Of a stretch of 64,000 bases of DNA, positions 50,799-59,916 are shown one piece after another. The stretch covers positions 1-64,000 of the forward strand of contig JAFRKO010000010.1 in the NCBI GenBank assembly GCA_017431685.1. Reading direction: 5' to 3'. This DNA comes from Mogibacterium sp. GTDB taxonomy: Bacteria; Bacillota; Clostridia; Peptostreptococcales; Anaerovoracaceae. The notes under the pieces were generated by a model that was not told the origin of the DNA, did not search any database, and worked only from the letters and a program-made list of their open reading frames with translations. Made by a program: the position numbers and the translations under genes. Positions within the stretch are counted from its first letter, which is position 1. Each line of letters starts with the position of its first letter.

Positions 50799-51852
50799 CT
50801 ATTGTCTCCTTCCTGTATGCGTACCATGCCGCACAAGTTCCTTCATTAGATACCATGCAAGCTCCTATAGGGTGAAGCGGAGTGCATCCCCTGCCAAACA
50901 CCTTGCAGTCTGCAGGTGTGCATTTACCCTGAAGCACATCACCGCACCTGCATGCAGGATTAGGTCTGCCCTTGATCTCAGGCAGGCTGAATTTCTTTCT
51001 CGCATCATAAGCCGCGTATTCTTTGCGCAGCCTCAGTCCGGACTGCGATATTATACCAAGCCCTCTCCACTCGGAGTCGCAAGGTTCCATAATTTCTTCC
51101 ATCATGCGCTTTCCGGGGATACTTCCTTCATCAGTCACGACTCTCGGATAGCAGTTTTTGAAAAACGGCTTGCCCTCCTGAAGCTTTACGATAGTGACCG
51201 CAAGCGCTGCCAGTATCTCTTTGGCGGTAAACCCCGCGACGACGCCGTAGATGCCTTCATCGACCAGCTGCGCACATGAATCAGCACCGGTTATCGCATT
51301 AACATGACCCGGATACAGGAACGCATCCGCACTTCCCTTAAGGGCTCGGTAAGCATTGGTCATCGTCTTGTTGGCAGTCAGGATCGAGAAATTGTCTATT
51401 CCCTGCTCTGCCGCCATTTTGACAGCCATGCATGCCGAAGGTGTCGTGGTCTCAAAGCCGACTGCAAGGAACACGACCTGTTCCTCAGGATGCTCAGCAG
51501 CATATTTACACGCATCAGTCGGTGTATATACCGGCAGCACTCTGGCTCCTTCGCTCCTTGCTCCGGCCAGACTCTTTTCTGAACCCGGAACGCGTATAAG
51601 GTCACCGAATGTAGTGATAGTGCAGTTATGCTTTTCTGCCAGATACACAGCTTCGTCTATGAAACCTACCGGCGTTACGCACACCGGGCATCCCGGTCCC
51701 GAGATGAGTTCTATATTATCCGGGAGTATATTCCTTACACCGAGCCTGAATATCTCATGAGTATGCGTACCGCACACTTCCATGATGCGGACCTTTGGTC
51801 CGTCGTAGCTCTGGATTATCTCCCGTGCAGTTTTTTTATTATTGTCATTCAT
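50791..51852 (-). CDS. hypD: Hydrogenase expression/formation protein HypD
   Basis: A 353-aa scaffold that, with HypC, carries the Fe(CN)2CO intermediate and holds a [4Fe-4S] cluster. Family motifs are complete: MEVCGTHTH (C27, H30, H32), GPGCPVCVTP (C55, C58), FEVTTPSA-type segment, and the C-terminal Cys series including GRGCTPLHPIGAC and NEGTC (near C332 and C340). Both the Fe-binding and cluster-binding residues appear present. Coupled to hypC and hypE. Confidence 0.97.
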   Translation of the reverse strand: MNDNNKKTAREIIQSYDGPKVRIMEVCGTHTHEIFRLGVRNILPDNIELISGPGCPVCVTPVGFIDEAVYLAEKHNCTITTFGDLIRVPGSEKSLAGARSEGARVLPVYTPTDACKYAAEHPEEQVVFLAVGFETTTPSACMAVKMAAEQGIDNFSILTANKTMTNAYRALKGSADAFLYPGHVNAITGADSCAQLVDEGIYGVVAGFTAKEILAALAVTIVKLQEGKPFFKNCYPRVVTDEGSIPGKRMMEEIMEPCDSEWRGLGIISQSGLRLRKEYAAYDARKKFSLPEIKGRPNPACRCGDVLQGKCTPADCKVFGRGCTPLHPIGACMVSNEGTCAAWYAYRKETIDG

Positions 51853-51870
51853 AATACTTTTCCCGAACTT

Positions 51871-52080
51871 TTACAGAAGATCATCAAGCAATGCATCAGC
51901 CTCTTCATCATCATCAGATGTGATCTTTGCTATAGCGACCCCTGCATGCACCATAACATAATCGCCCGGATCAAGCTGCTCCAGCAGCTCGGCCGATACT
52001 TCCCTCTTTGCTCCTGATGCGTCAACAAGCGCCATGCCGTTTTTGACTGTCACCACTCTTGCAGGTAAGCCTACACACAT
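51871..52080 (-). CDS. hypC: Hydrogenase assembly chaperone HypC
   Basis: A 69-aa protein with the defining N-terminus M-C2-V-G-L-P. Cys2 binds the iron of the Fe(CN)2CO unit together with HypD, and the chaperone hands it on to the target apoprotein. The small OB-fold follows, with an acidic C-terminal tail. AGGAGG precedes the start. In a typical hydrogenase operon HypC recognises a large subunit; here the nearest candidate clients are the nitrogenase-like subunits. Confidence 0.95.
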   Translation of the reverse strand: MCVGLPARVVTVKNGMALVDASGAKREVSAELLEQLDPGDYVMVHAGVAIAKITSDDDEEADALLDDLL

Positions 52081-52095
52081 TTTCTTATCCTCCTC

Positions 52096-54558
52096 TTACA
52101 TATGAAGTTCATCTATATGTTCAACTGTCCGCTGAACATTCTCAGCGCCCTTTCCTGAGGGGTCGCCTTTTTTCGTTCTATATAAAGCTCTTGCAGCTAC
52201 AGCAGCCTGTCCGAGACATATGCCGCCGTCATTAGGCGGTACCATGCTGTGTATCATCACCTCGAAGCCTTCCTTCTCAAGTCCTGCCTCACACATCCTC
52301 AGGAGCAGCCTGTTCTGGAAAACTCCACCGCTCAGCGCAGCGATCTGCACACCGGTTTTCTTTCTTATCCTGCAGCACATATCGACTATACCATCCGCGA
52401 GCGACTGATGGAACATCCATGCGAGTTCTTCCTGCGAGCGTCCGTTCATTCTTTGAGCGACCAGCCACATGAACATACCGTTCGTGTTCTGTATGAGTGC
52501 TCCATCATCAGTCATCCCGGCACAAGGCGCAGGCATCATGTCTTTATCTGCTGCATCACCGTATTGCACAGTTCCCGGCTCTTCGCTCCATCTTTCAGCT
52601 GTGAACTGGAGTGTAGTGGATGCTTCACCTTCGAATGTCGATACCCTTCTGATACCCAGAGCGGCACTTACAGCATCAAAGAGCCTTCCTGCACTTGTCG
52701 ATCTGATGCTGTTGATATTTTTATCCGCCATCATGAACTGAACTCTAAGCTCCTGATCAGAACAAAGTCCCAGTTTCTCTACTATAGCAGCAGTCTTTTC
52801 TCTGTCTCCGGTTGCTGCGTAGATCATTGACACCGCAATTCTCCAGCCCTCTTTTGCCGAGACATCTCCGCCGATCTGGAGGAATGGAGCTATATGTCCT
52901 TCTCTTGCATATCCGTCCAGGTCAGCAAGCAGGAATTCCCCGCCCCATACAGTTCCGTCATCTCCATATCCGGTACCGTCGAAAGACACTCCGATCACCT
53001 TATCCGTGCGGTTATTCTCTGCAAGGCATGATGCTATGTGAGCATAGTGGTGCTGGACCTCTATCACAGGCAGTCCCAGCTCATGAGCAACAGCTGAAGT
53101 GTTGTATTTCGGGTGCTTGTCGCACGCGACGATCTCAGGCCCGGCCTCAAGGAGATCGCACATCCTCTTAATCGACTCTCTGAGAGCTCTTACAGTACGT
53201 ATATCCTCTGTGTCACCGATGTATGGGGACGGATAAAAGAGATGGTTTCTCGAAACACAAAACGTATTCTTGAGCTCTCCGCCTATAGCAAGCACGCTGC
53301 CCGGGCAAGGCATATCCAGCATGAAAGGCAGTGGTGCATAACCTCTTGACCTTCTTATCATATAAGGTTCGCCTTTGTGAAAATCCATGACAGAGTCATC
53401 AGCGCGAAGTCTTATAAGCCGGTTATGGGAAAGGATCACATCGCACATTCTGGAAAGCTCTCTCACAGCGTCCTCATCGTCCCTGCATATAGCTGCGCCC
53501 GATACGTTGCCGCTTGTCATGACCAGACAATCCGGCATAGTGATCCCGTCAGGATAGTCAAACAGCAGCATCTGTACCGGTGCATACGGCAGCATCACTC
53601 CTATGGCCGGGTTATCAGGAGCGATCCCGGGAGCCAGTTTTGCGTCTGGCGCTCCTTTCCTCTTTCTGAGAAGCAGTATCGGTTTCTGATGACCATCTAT
53701 GATCTCTTCCTGATAATCTTCAAGTATACATTCTCTGCGGACTGCTGTGAGATCTCTCATCATGACGGCAAAAGGTTTTGCCGGACGTGGCTTGATGTCC
53801 CTTAACCTCTGCACTGCTGCCTGATTGGTGGCATCGCAGCACAGATGGAATCCGCCGATGCCTTTAATCGCAACTATACCGCCACTGCTCACTATACGCC
53901 TGACCTCCGTGATAGCAGGTCCGCCTTTCATCCATTTTGGCAGTGAACTGACATCGACGGGCAAAACAGCGCTTCCGTCAGTCGGGATCATATATACTTC
54001 CGGTCCGCAGTCATTGCAGCAGACCGGCTGTGCATCGTATCTCCTTGTCTCTGAATGTGTATACTCATATTCGCACTGAGGGCACATCGGGAATTCCGCC
54101 ATACTGGTGCGTATCCTGTCATAAGGCATCCCGTCAAGGATCGTGGTCCTCGGTCCGCATGATGTGCAGTTTATGAAGGGATGCAGATACCGCCTGTCAT
54201 TGGGATCGAACAGCTCCGTTCTGCACCTTTTGCATGTAGCTATATCAGGAGATACGAATATCTCTCCGCTGACCTTGGCGCTCTCTATTATAGAAAAGTG
54301 ATCATCTTTTCTGATGTTCTGCGGCGCATCCTCTCTGTCGAGCTTAAGGATTATAGCCCTTTCAGGGGGATTATGCCTGAGGTCATCAAGAAAGGCATCG
54401 ATATCCGCGGCCTCACCCTGAGCATCTATCTCAACGTAAGGGCCTTTATTGCTTACACTTCCTTTTATGCCGTGTTTATTCGCAAGTCTGTCTACCGATG
54501 GGCGGAATCCCACGCCCTGAACTATTCCGTATACCCTTGCAATGACAGCATGCTGCAT
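52096..54558 (-). CDS. hypF: Carbamoyltransferase HypF
   Basis: An 820-aa protein that converts carbamoyl phosphate to a carbamoyl-adenylate and loads it on HypE. Modules in order: acylphosphatase (VQGVGFRP, R19, N37), two C4 zinc fingers (C109/C112, C131/C134, C159/C162, C180-C184 region), a YrdC-like domain, and a Kae1-like domain with HHYAHIAS. All regions are intact and near the usual length. ATG 54558 is preferred because AGAGGT lies at good spacing; an upstream extension reads through the previous gene's end. Confidence 0.96.
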   Translation of the reverse strand: MQHAVIARVYGIVQGVGFRPSVDRLANKHGIKGSVSNKGPYVEIDAQGEAADIDAFLDDLRHNPPERAIILKLDREDAPQNIRKDDHFSIIESAKVSGEIFVSPDIATCKRCRTELFDPNDRRYLHPFINCTSCGPRTTILDGMPYDRIRTSMAEFPMCPQCEYEYTHSETRRYDAQPVCCNDCGPEVYMIPTDGSAVLPVDVSSLPKWMKGGPAITEVRRIVSSGGIVAIKGIGGFHLCCDATNQAAVQRLRDIKPRPAKPFAVMMRDLTAVRRECILEDYQEEIIDGHQKPILLLRKRKGAPDAKLAPGIAPDNPAIGVMLPYAPVQMLLFDYPDGITMPDCLVMTSGNVSGAAICRDDEDAVRELSRMCDVILSHNRLIRLRADDSVMDFHKGEPYMIRRSRGYAPLPFMLDMPCPGSVLAIGGELKNTFCVSRNHLFYPSPYIGDTEDIRTVRALRESIKRMCDLLEAGPEIVACDKHPKYNTSAVAHELGLPVIEVQHHYAHIASCLAENNRTDKVIGVSFDGTGYGDDGTVWGGEFLLADLDGYAREGHIAPFLQIGGDVSAKEGWRIAVSMIYAATGDREKTAAIVEKLGLCSDQELRVQFMMADKNINSIRSTSAGRLFDAVSAALGIRRVSTFEGEASTTLQFTAERWSEEPGTVQYGDAADKDMMPAPCAGMTDDGALIQNTNGMFMWLVAQRMNGRSQEELAWMFHQSLADGIVDMCCRIRKKTGVQIAALSGGVFQNRLLLRMCEAGLEKEGFEVMIHSMVPPNDGGICLGQAAVAARALYRTKKGDPSGKGAENVQRTVEHIDELHM

Positions 54559-54571
54559 GTCAAATACCTCT

Positions 54572-55678
54572 CTAATTATAGAATCTGACCGATTCTTCAT
54601 CAGCAAAATGGCCTGATACGGCGAAGTGCGGCAATTCTATGAACCTGCCGCCGAAATCTCCCGCAGCTTTGCGGAATGATCCATCTGCGATGATGATATC
54701 CCAGTTTCCGTCTCTGACCCGGTCAAAGAAATCAGATTCCTCTCTGATCCTGAAATCGCCTTCTTCAGCTATCTCATCAAACATCGAAAACCATGTCGCT
54801 GCTGTGATCTCAGGAGAATCGCTTAAGCCTCCTGTCTCCTCCAGGAGTGCTTCTCTGAGAGCGTTAGCCCTCACCTGCTGATGTATTATCAGCACCTTCT
54901 TACCGTAAAGCTCTTCCGTATCCAGAGGAAGGCCGGCGCGTACATCTGTTATAAGCGGATCAGTACACTCGTAAGGTGTTCCATATCTCTCTTTGAGATA
55001 TCTTGCAGCCCTGATTCCTGAAGCAGCCACCACAATGTTCTTTTCCATTCTGCCTGCATCTGCGAAGTCGTCAAGTGAGCCTCCCGCACCGTAGCAGATA
55101 ACTCTCCTGCTGCCCTTTTTTCTCAAGGTCTCTATGATCCTCTTCCCGCTGGTGAGACTGTCCGAATCGAGCGGTGTGACACCTATGACCCCGACAGAAC
55201 CAGGAATGATACATTTTGCATTATCCTCCGGAATGAATCTCCTGAAACATTCAATATAAGTCTTTTCGATTCCCGAGTCATACCAGAGAACACCATTGCT
55301 GTCTATTGTTATGACCGGCAGCCCGGTCCTCTTCTCTGCCATTCGTCTGAGCGCTTTATAATCCGTTGCGATCGTCGCCGGCACCGGTGTACCAATGACA
55401 GCTACGAAATTTGCATCGATCTTAGCTGACGCTTTTTTTATTTTCTCTATGAGGAGATCATCTCTTCCGAGAATGGCATCCATATCCCTGAGTCCGGCAG
55501 AAAAAACCGCACTTTTGGTGCTGAGCCATCTCGGCTCATCGAATCCGCACACATTTCCTGCACATCCGCCGGCATCGCATATGATTATCATACCGCCGAG
55601 CTCATAAAGTACCGCGGCAGCTCCCGACTGGTCCGGCGCAAATGGATATATTATTTTGTGAAGTCCTTTTACACTCAT
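54572..55678 (-). CDS. Nitrogenase component-1-like subunit (NifK/NifE-type, short)
   Basis: A 368-aa protein with the NifD/K fold. The N-terminal PFAPDQSGAA, ICDAGGCAGNVCGFDEPRW and DMDAILGRDD segments match uncharacterised clostridial component-1 oxidoreductases. Cysteines C34, C39 and C44 cluster at the N-terminus and could bind an Fe-S cluster. The position matching NifK Cys153 (a T-T-C in Mo nitrogenase) reads GTPVPAT, with no Cys. Much shorter than NifK (~520 aa). It overlaps the NifD-like gene by 4 nt and is followed by hypF after 13 nt. Not expected to fix nitrogen. Confidence 0.85.
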   Translation of the reverse strand: MSVKGLHKIIYPFAPDQSGAAAVLYELGGMIIICDAGGCAGNVCGFDEPRWLSTKSAVFSAGLRDMDAILGRDDLLIEKIKKASAKIDANFVAVIGTPVPATIATDYKALRRMAEKRTGLPVITIDSNGVLWYDSGIEKTYIECFRRFIPEDNAKCIIPGSVGVIGVTPLDSDSLTSGKRIIETLRKKGSRRVICYGAGGSLDDFADAGRMEKNIVVAASGIRAARYLKERYGTPYECTDPLITDVRAGLPLDTEELYGKKVLIIHQQVRANALREALLEETGGLSDSPEITAATWFSMFDEIAEEGDFRIREESDFFDRVRDGNWDIIIADGSFRKAAGDFGGRFIELPHFAVSGHFADEESVRFYN

Positions 55679-56961
55679 GCAAGGGCCTCCGTCATTTTTT
55701 CAAATAAGCGTGTTACTCCCGAATATCCGAAAGGCTGTTTTTCCTCATTCCACGGCACATTAGGACAATCGGGATGATAGTACTCAGCATCCTTTCCGAG
55801 TGTCAGATCCGCATCTGCCCTGCTGCAGTCATAGAAGAGCATGGTCGGAGAAAGATTTGTAAACAACCTGGTCTCCGGTGATATCTCAGCAAGATGTCTT
55901 ATAAACACATAGTCCTCGCGGGATACATTCGAATATATCTCCGGGACTTTGAATCCGTATTTTACCAGAGCAAGCGCGAGCTCAAAAGCATTGGCGTTGA
56001 GCATCTCGCCTACAGCAATGCTTATGCTGCCATACTTTTCCCTGAAGTCTGCTACTGCCCTCTCTGCCCGTTCTCTGAATTCAGAGTCATCGAACACAGC
56101 GCCTATGCTTTCCGCGAACGCACTGTACTGATTAGCTATCTTATCTGTCTGATACAGGCGTGTCAGTTCGAGATATGGTATTCCGAGCCTTCCAGCAAGG
56201 TCATCAGCAGCTGTCCGGGCCTCATGGTTAAGGATTATATTGAAATTGGCACGAGACATACCCATATACTCCTCAAACTCATTGCATCTGGAAATCTCGT
56301 TTATCTTTTTTACTCCTGCCTGTCTGAGCAGATCATACATTTCACAATCATCAGTCAGAGGAGAGAAATACCCCATAATATTGACTGTACGCGGATCTCT
56401 CTTCGCCGGTTCAAGAAGTGAATAGATAGCTTTGCGGACAAGTACCATCGGAGGTTTACGGCCTTCACGAGTAAGGGCGTACATATAACATGGTCTGACA
56501 GGCACTCCGGAGAGTGTCTCAGCCTTCCGGCATACCCTGTCCCAGTCTGTCCCGAGAAGCGCATCCACACAGGTAGCGCAGACCATGACCGCGGATGGTT
56601 TCTCGTCCAGATAATCGACGACTTCCCTGACTGCCTCAGGTACCCTGGCCAGATGATCACCGTTTACGATGTCCGATTCATCCATAAGCAGAAAGAAGAA
56701 TCTGTCCTCATAACCAGGTATCTCAGACAGAAGCTTGGTATTGCGTCCGCAGCATCCCGGTGCTACAAGCAGCATAACTGATCCAGGGATGGCGAGTCCT
56801 GCCCTTTTGACACCAAAGCCTGTCGCTCCCGGAGAGTTGAATGCCAGAGTTGCCGGCGAGCTGTATATCAGCTGCGTTGCAGGCACCAGTTCAGGTGGTA
56901 TATTGTCTGCACCGGCTTCATTAAGTTCTCTTATGGTAATACTGTATGGTTCTGTTATCAT
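55675..56961 (-). CDS. Nitrogenase component-1-like subunit (NifD-type, short)
   Basis: A 428-aa protein with the component-1 fold. Recognisable segments are APGCCGRNT (C70-C71), [20 protein letters not shown] (C128, C131) and LGIPYLEL. By eye, C70 and C131 match NifD Cys88 and Cys154. The match to NifD Cys62 has no Cys (there is none before residue 70), and the NifD Cys275 region (FeMo-cofactor ligand) reads as IILNHEAR without Cys. The cofactor site therefore differs from that of MoFe protein. It overlaps the NifH-like gene by 4 nt, so the two are translated together. Confidence 0.87.
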   Translation of the reverse strand: MITEPYSITIRELNEAGADNIPPELVPATQLIYSSPATLAFNSPGATGFGVKRAGLAIPGSVMLLVAPGCCGRNTKLLSEIPGYEDRFFFLLMDESDIVNGDHLARVPEAVREVVDYLDEKPSAVMVCATCVDALLGTDWDRVCRKAETLSGVPVRPCYMYALTREGRKPPMVLVRKAIYSLLEPAKRDPRTVNIMGYFSPLTDDCEMYDLLRQAGVKKINEISRCNEFEEYMGMSRANFNIILNHEARTAADDLAGRLGIPYLELTRLYQTDKIANQYSAFAESIGAVFDDSEFRERAERAVADFREKYGSISIAVGEMLNANAFELALALVKYGFKVPEIYSNVSREDYVFIRHLAEISPETRLFTNLSPTMLFYDCSRADADLTLGKDAEYYHPDCPNVPWNEEKQPFGYSGVTRLFEKMTEALA

Positions 56962-57713
56962 ATGTCCAGCTCCAGAAGCCTCTCTGCAAGCTCTGTGAAT
57001 TTGCGGCTGATCGGCAGATCAGGATCCCCTTCGATCACTGTCATACCCTGTTCTTCAAACTGATTGATTTCATCACTTCTCGGGATATCGCCTATGATCT
57101 CAAGGCCTTTTTCTGCTGCAAAGTTTTTGACTTTTTCTTCTTCTCCCGGGATGTTCCTTCGATTGAGTATGATTCCTGCGACGTCGGCATAGCCACGGTC
57201 TGCAAAGTTTTCTACTGCGCTGCATATGTTGTTGGCAGCATAAAGTGCCATCTTCTCTCCTGATGTTACTATCAGGACATGCTCGGCATACCCCTCTCTT
57301 ATAGGTGCAGCAAATCCACCGCAGACTACATCGCCAAGCACGTCATACATAACCACATCCGGTTTTACCGTCTCAAAGAGTTCCAGCTCCTCAAGCAAAT
57401 TGAATGTGGCGATGATACCGCGCCCGGCACATCCGAGCCCCGGTGTCGGACCGCCGGTCTCGATGCAGAGGATATCACCATATCCGGTCTCGGAAATCTC
57501 GTCTATGGATGTTATATCGTCACCGTGATCTCTTATATAGTCCATAACCGGCTGCTGAGCTCTTCCCCCAAGCAGATTGATAGTCGAATCAGCCTTCGGA
57601 TCGCAGCCTATCTGTATTACTTTTTTCCCAAGCGAAGCAAAAGCAGCTGAAAGATTTGCTGTCATAGTTGATTTACCGATACCGCCCTTGCCGTAGATCG
57701 CCAGTTTTAACAT
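56958..57713 (-). CDS. NifH/BchL-family ATP-dependent reductase
   Basis: A 251-aa homodimeric ATPase that would hold a [4Fe-4S] cluster at the dimer interface and drive ATP-coupled electron transfer to the component-1-like subunits. Complete signature: P-loop GKGGIGKST (8-16), switch CDPKADST (37-44), cluster ligands C95 (GLGCAGRG) and C131 ([12 protein letters not shown]), plus R98 at the position that is ADP-ribosylated in some NifH proteins. Shorter than NifH (~290) but near BchL/CfbC lengths. AGGAG upstream. First gene of a seven-gene operon. Confidence 0.95.
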   Translation of the reverse strand: MLKLAIYGKGGIGKSTMTANLSAAFASLGKKVIQIGCDPKADSTINLLGGRAQQPVMDYIRDHGDDITSIDEISETGYGDILCIETGGPTPGLGCAGRGIIATFNLLEELELFETVKPDVVMYDVLGDVVCGGFAAPIREGYAEHVLIVTSGEKMALYAANNICSAVENFADRGYADVAGIILNRRNIPGEEEKVKNFAAEKGLEIIGDIPRSDEINQFEEQGMTVIEGDPDLPISRKFTELAERLLELDI

Positions 57714-57889
57714 GCAAGTTTCTCCTGAATCCTATTTAAATCGTAAAAAAAGCTCTCTCATCCGGACGACCGAAATGAAAAAGCCTGCTTAAAACATAGC
57801 AAACGAATCGCTATTCTCAAATCTTATTGATTTCAGCAAGCTTTCTGCTCGGAATTACCTTGCAGTCAGGATGTCACAGCTATATTATA
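57714..57889 (-). promoter_or_regulatory. Promoter and structured leader of the nif-like/hyp operon (attenuator or riboswitch candidate)
   Basis: The minus strand carries TATAAT (57884-57889) with a weak -35, TTGTAT (57906-57911), at 16 nt. The leader of about 165 nt can form a stem AAAGCTTGC (57844-57836) with GCAGGCTTT (57788-57780), 9 bp with one G-U, enclosing two small hairpins. A competing stem GCAAG/CTTGC uses 57863-57859 and 57840-57836. The downstream arm of the first stem overlaps the 5' arm of the terminator at 57745-57784, so the structures exclude each other. Confidence 0.72.
57745..57784 (-). terminator. Leader terminator before the NifH-like gene
   Basis: A 10-bp stem, GCTTTTTCAT (57784-57775) with ATGAGAGAGC (57761-57752), with inner CGG/CCG pairing and a U7 tract (57751-57745) on the minus strand. 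It lies about 30 nt before the ribosome site, so the operon is expressed only when this hairpin is prevented. Confidence 0.87.
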
Positions 57890-57964
57890 CCCACTTAAAA
57901 AATATATACAATCAACATTTTTTCACTTTTTGCAATATGCCTTTTCCATGATCCATGCCGTAGT

Positions 57965-58702
57965 CTATTTGCTCAGAGACTTTTCCAGGTCATCCATCCT
58001 CTGCCTGTAGTGCTCAAGCATCTCGTTCATCCTTTCTCTTCTCGGCAGGCTCATAAAGAACCGGATCTTATCCTTCTGCTCTTTGCGCTTCTCGTATGTT
58101 ATACGTTTGAATTCTTCGTACTTGACAACGATTTTCTTCTCATCAGCAAATTCCCTGATCCGTGTTACCAGGTTTATGGAATAGGCGACATCTATTGAAA
58201 ACACTCCAAAGAAAACACCTATGAAGAAAGAGAATGCAAGGTTGGACGCCAACCATGCAAGTGCCTCAAGTATATGTGGATGGATCAGATAATAGTACAT
58301 CACGCCAAGCAATGTCCAAAACAGAGTAAACAGAGGACAGATAAGCCCATTTACATTTCCCCACATCATACTGTAATCCCACAGCCTGACATTTGCTGCC
58401 TTGAGGAGGAATATACCTGCTATGTACTCAAGCAGTGTGAGTTCTGCAGCTATGAGAATGAGAGCAAGTACATGCTGCGCAATGCCGGTGATATCCACGC
58501 GTTCTATCATGCTTGCCATGAAATACAGTATACATAGGCCGAATCCATACAGAGGGACATAAGGACCAACACAGAACCCCGGATTTATCCATCTGTGCTC
58601 GGGATTAGCCCTTGAAAACCAATGCCTGAATACGAGCTCCAGTCCCCATCCGAACAATGAGCCTATGAAAAAGAGAAATGCATATATCAGAAAAATATTC
58701 AT
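57965..58702 (-). CDS. Putative ABC-transporter type IV (CmpB-like) membrane protein
   Basis: A 245-aa protein with about six transmembrane helices. It matches the PF06541-like family of putative ABC-type membrane proteins in Firmicutes (FIGSLFGWGLELVFRH, HRWINPGFCVGPYVPLYG). A C-terminal basic helical tail (~195-245) follows. No ATPase or binding partner is adjacent. ATG 58702 overlaps the previous gene's stop by 4 nt. It ends 250 nt before the nif-like leader. Confidence 0.8.
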   Translation of the reverse strand: MNIFLIYAFLFFIGSLFGWGLELVFRHWFSRANPEHRWINPGFCVGPYVPLYGFGLCILYFMASMIERVDITGIAQHVLALILIAAELTLLEYIAGIFLLKAANVRLWDYSMMWGNVNGLICPLFTLFWTLLGVMYYYLIHPHILEALAWLASNLAFSFFIGVFFGVFSIDVAYSINLVTRIREFADEKKIVVKYEEFKRITYEKRKEQKDKIRFFMSLPRRERMNEMLEHYRQRMDDLEKSLSK

Positions 58703-59097
58703 GGTTTCCATACGTGCAGGTCTTCGCCTGCTGAAATATGCCTGAGCAGTTCCAGAAGATCGTCGTCAGGATTGAAAACTGTCATGCTTGTGTCATCCGG
58801 CTCTGAGAGGATCATTGAGTCCCCTACCATAATATAGAGAAATCTTAGACGCATCTCTTCTGCAATGCGCTCAGGCGACGGATTCACCTCTGTCTCCTCA
58901 TCGATTGAAATATCCCTGTAACAATTCAGTTTGAGAATCACATTTATATGTTTCTCTTTTATCACCGTAAAACGTTCTTTTTCAAGATAATACTTTTCTA
59001 CTGCAAAATACTGCCCCGGACTGTATGCCGGAACTTGTTTCGGCAGTATGTCTATTATCCAATATGGGGTTTGCAGCAGTTCTTCTATTGTCCTCAT
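58699..59097 (-). CDS. Hypothetical protein
   Basis: A 132-aa soluble protein I do not recognise. It has a beta-rich N-terminal half (TPYWIIDILPKQVPAYSPGQYF), a central INVILKLNCYRDI strand, and an acidic C-terminal end. There is no signal peptide and no catalytic motif. It overlaps the downstream membrane protein gene (ATGA), suggesting paired function. GGCGGA upstream is a weak ribosome site. Confidence 0.6.
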   Translation of the reverse strand: MRTIEELLQTPYWIIDILPKQVPAYSPGQYFAVEKYYLEKERFTVIKEKHINVILKLNCYRDISIDEETEVNPSPERIAEEMRLRFLYIMVGDSMILSEPDDTSMTVFNPDDDLLELLRHISAGEDLHVWKP

Positions 59098-59146
59098 ATT
59101 CTATTCCGCCAACATAATTATCCGTGGACTTTGAATGGCTCCCTTT

Positions 59147-59701
59147 TCAGGAAAAACAAGCTGAAAGCTGCTCAAGAATACCCTTTGCCTCATTAACGAC
59201 TTCTTCGTTCTCATTGTATTTAACGAGAGCACTCAGCATTTTCTCAAGTTCTCCCAGGTATACGGATCCCTGCTCACTTTCATCATCTTCTGATTTCGAC
59301 ACACTTATTCCGCTGCGCCATGGAGCCATGCCTGGGACAGCTCTGTCTGCAAGTGTCTGAAAGTGATCCTTCATACAGGCCAGCATTCTGAGTATCTGGC
59401 TGTCGTCTTCTGAATCAAGAACCTCTTCTATAAGATCGGTTCCCCATTCCAGACACTTTCTTTCCAGAAGGCCATACCTTTCAGAATAATGCCCAAAGGG
59501 ACCGTTCACATCTTCAAGGCTTATGACACTTTTTATTTCATTTTTATAAAACACAATTGGGGTAAGGCGCAAAGCCTCCTGATCATAACCGTATTCATGG
59601 AGAGCATATTCTCTGTCGTCGTAAGATACGACCCCCTCAAATACCTCTCCCGAGGCAGTAATGATCCTTACGCATTTACCATCAAATTTATTAAGATCCA
59701 T
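59147..59701 (-). CDS. LSm/Sm-like fold protein with helical C-terminus
   Basis: A 184-aa protein. Residues ~1-70 resemble the Sm/LSm barrel (DLNKFDGKCVRIITASGEVFEG, KSVISLEDVNG). The rest is helical with charged segments (LEWGTDLIEEVLDSEDD). Sm-like proteins of this type in Firmicutes are mostly unannotated; RNA binding is possible. ATG 59701 is chosen for GGAG five bases upstream; a longer reading exists. Confidence 0.62.
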   Translation of the reverse strand: MDLNKFDGKCVRIITASGEVFEGVVSYDDREYALHEYGYDQEALRLTPIVFYKNEIKSVISLEDVNGPFGHYSERYGLLERKCLEWGTDLIEEVLDSEDDSQILRMLACMKDHFQTLADRAVPGMAPWRSGISVSKSEDDESEQGSVYLGELEKMLSALVKYNENEEVVNEAKGILEQLSACFS

Positions 59702-59916
59702 ATCTGTCTCCGGTTGCCATACCGCAAAGTCCCTCATAAATCCGTATATGCCGCTCATGTCCTGCGCATTTCAAGTGCAAAAAGTGCATCGCCCGGGAAG
59801 AGGTATGCAGAATCGCACACATAGCCCCGAAGCCAAAGATCACCATATGTTTTTCCCCTTTATCAAACCGTAATTTATCAGCCTGGTAGTCCCGCCATCG
59901 TTTTGTAAAAATCATC

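Noticed and set aside
49794..57713. True nitrogen fixation locus
   Set aside because: NifB, NifE, NifN and the FeMo-cofactor cysteine are missing and the component-1-like subunits are short, so dinitrogen reduction is unlikely despite the NifH-like protein.
49794..57713. A [NiFe] hydrogenase operon with hyp genes
   Set aside because: No large or small hydrogenase subunit or HypA/HypB is encoded; the adjacent catalytic-type genes are nitrogenase-like.
56958..57713. Protochlorophyllide or chlorin reductase (BchL/BchX)
   Set aside because: No other chlorophyll synthesis gene; the component-1 partners lack the BchN/BchB sequence character, and HypCDEF would be out of place.
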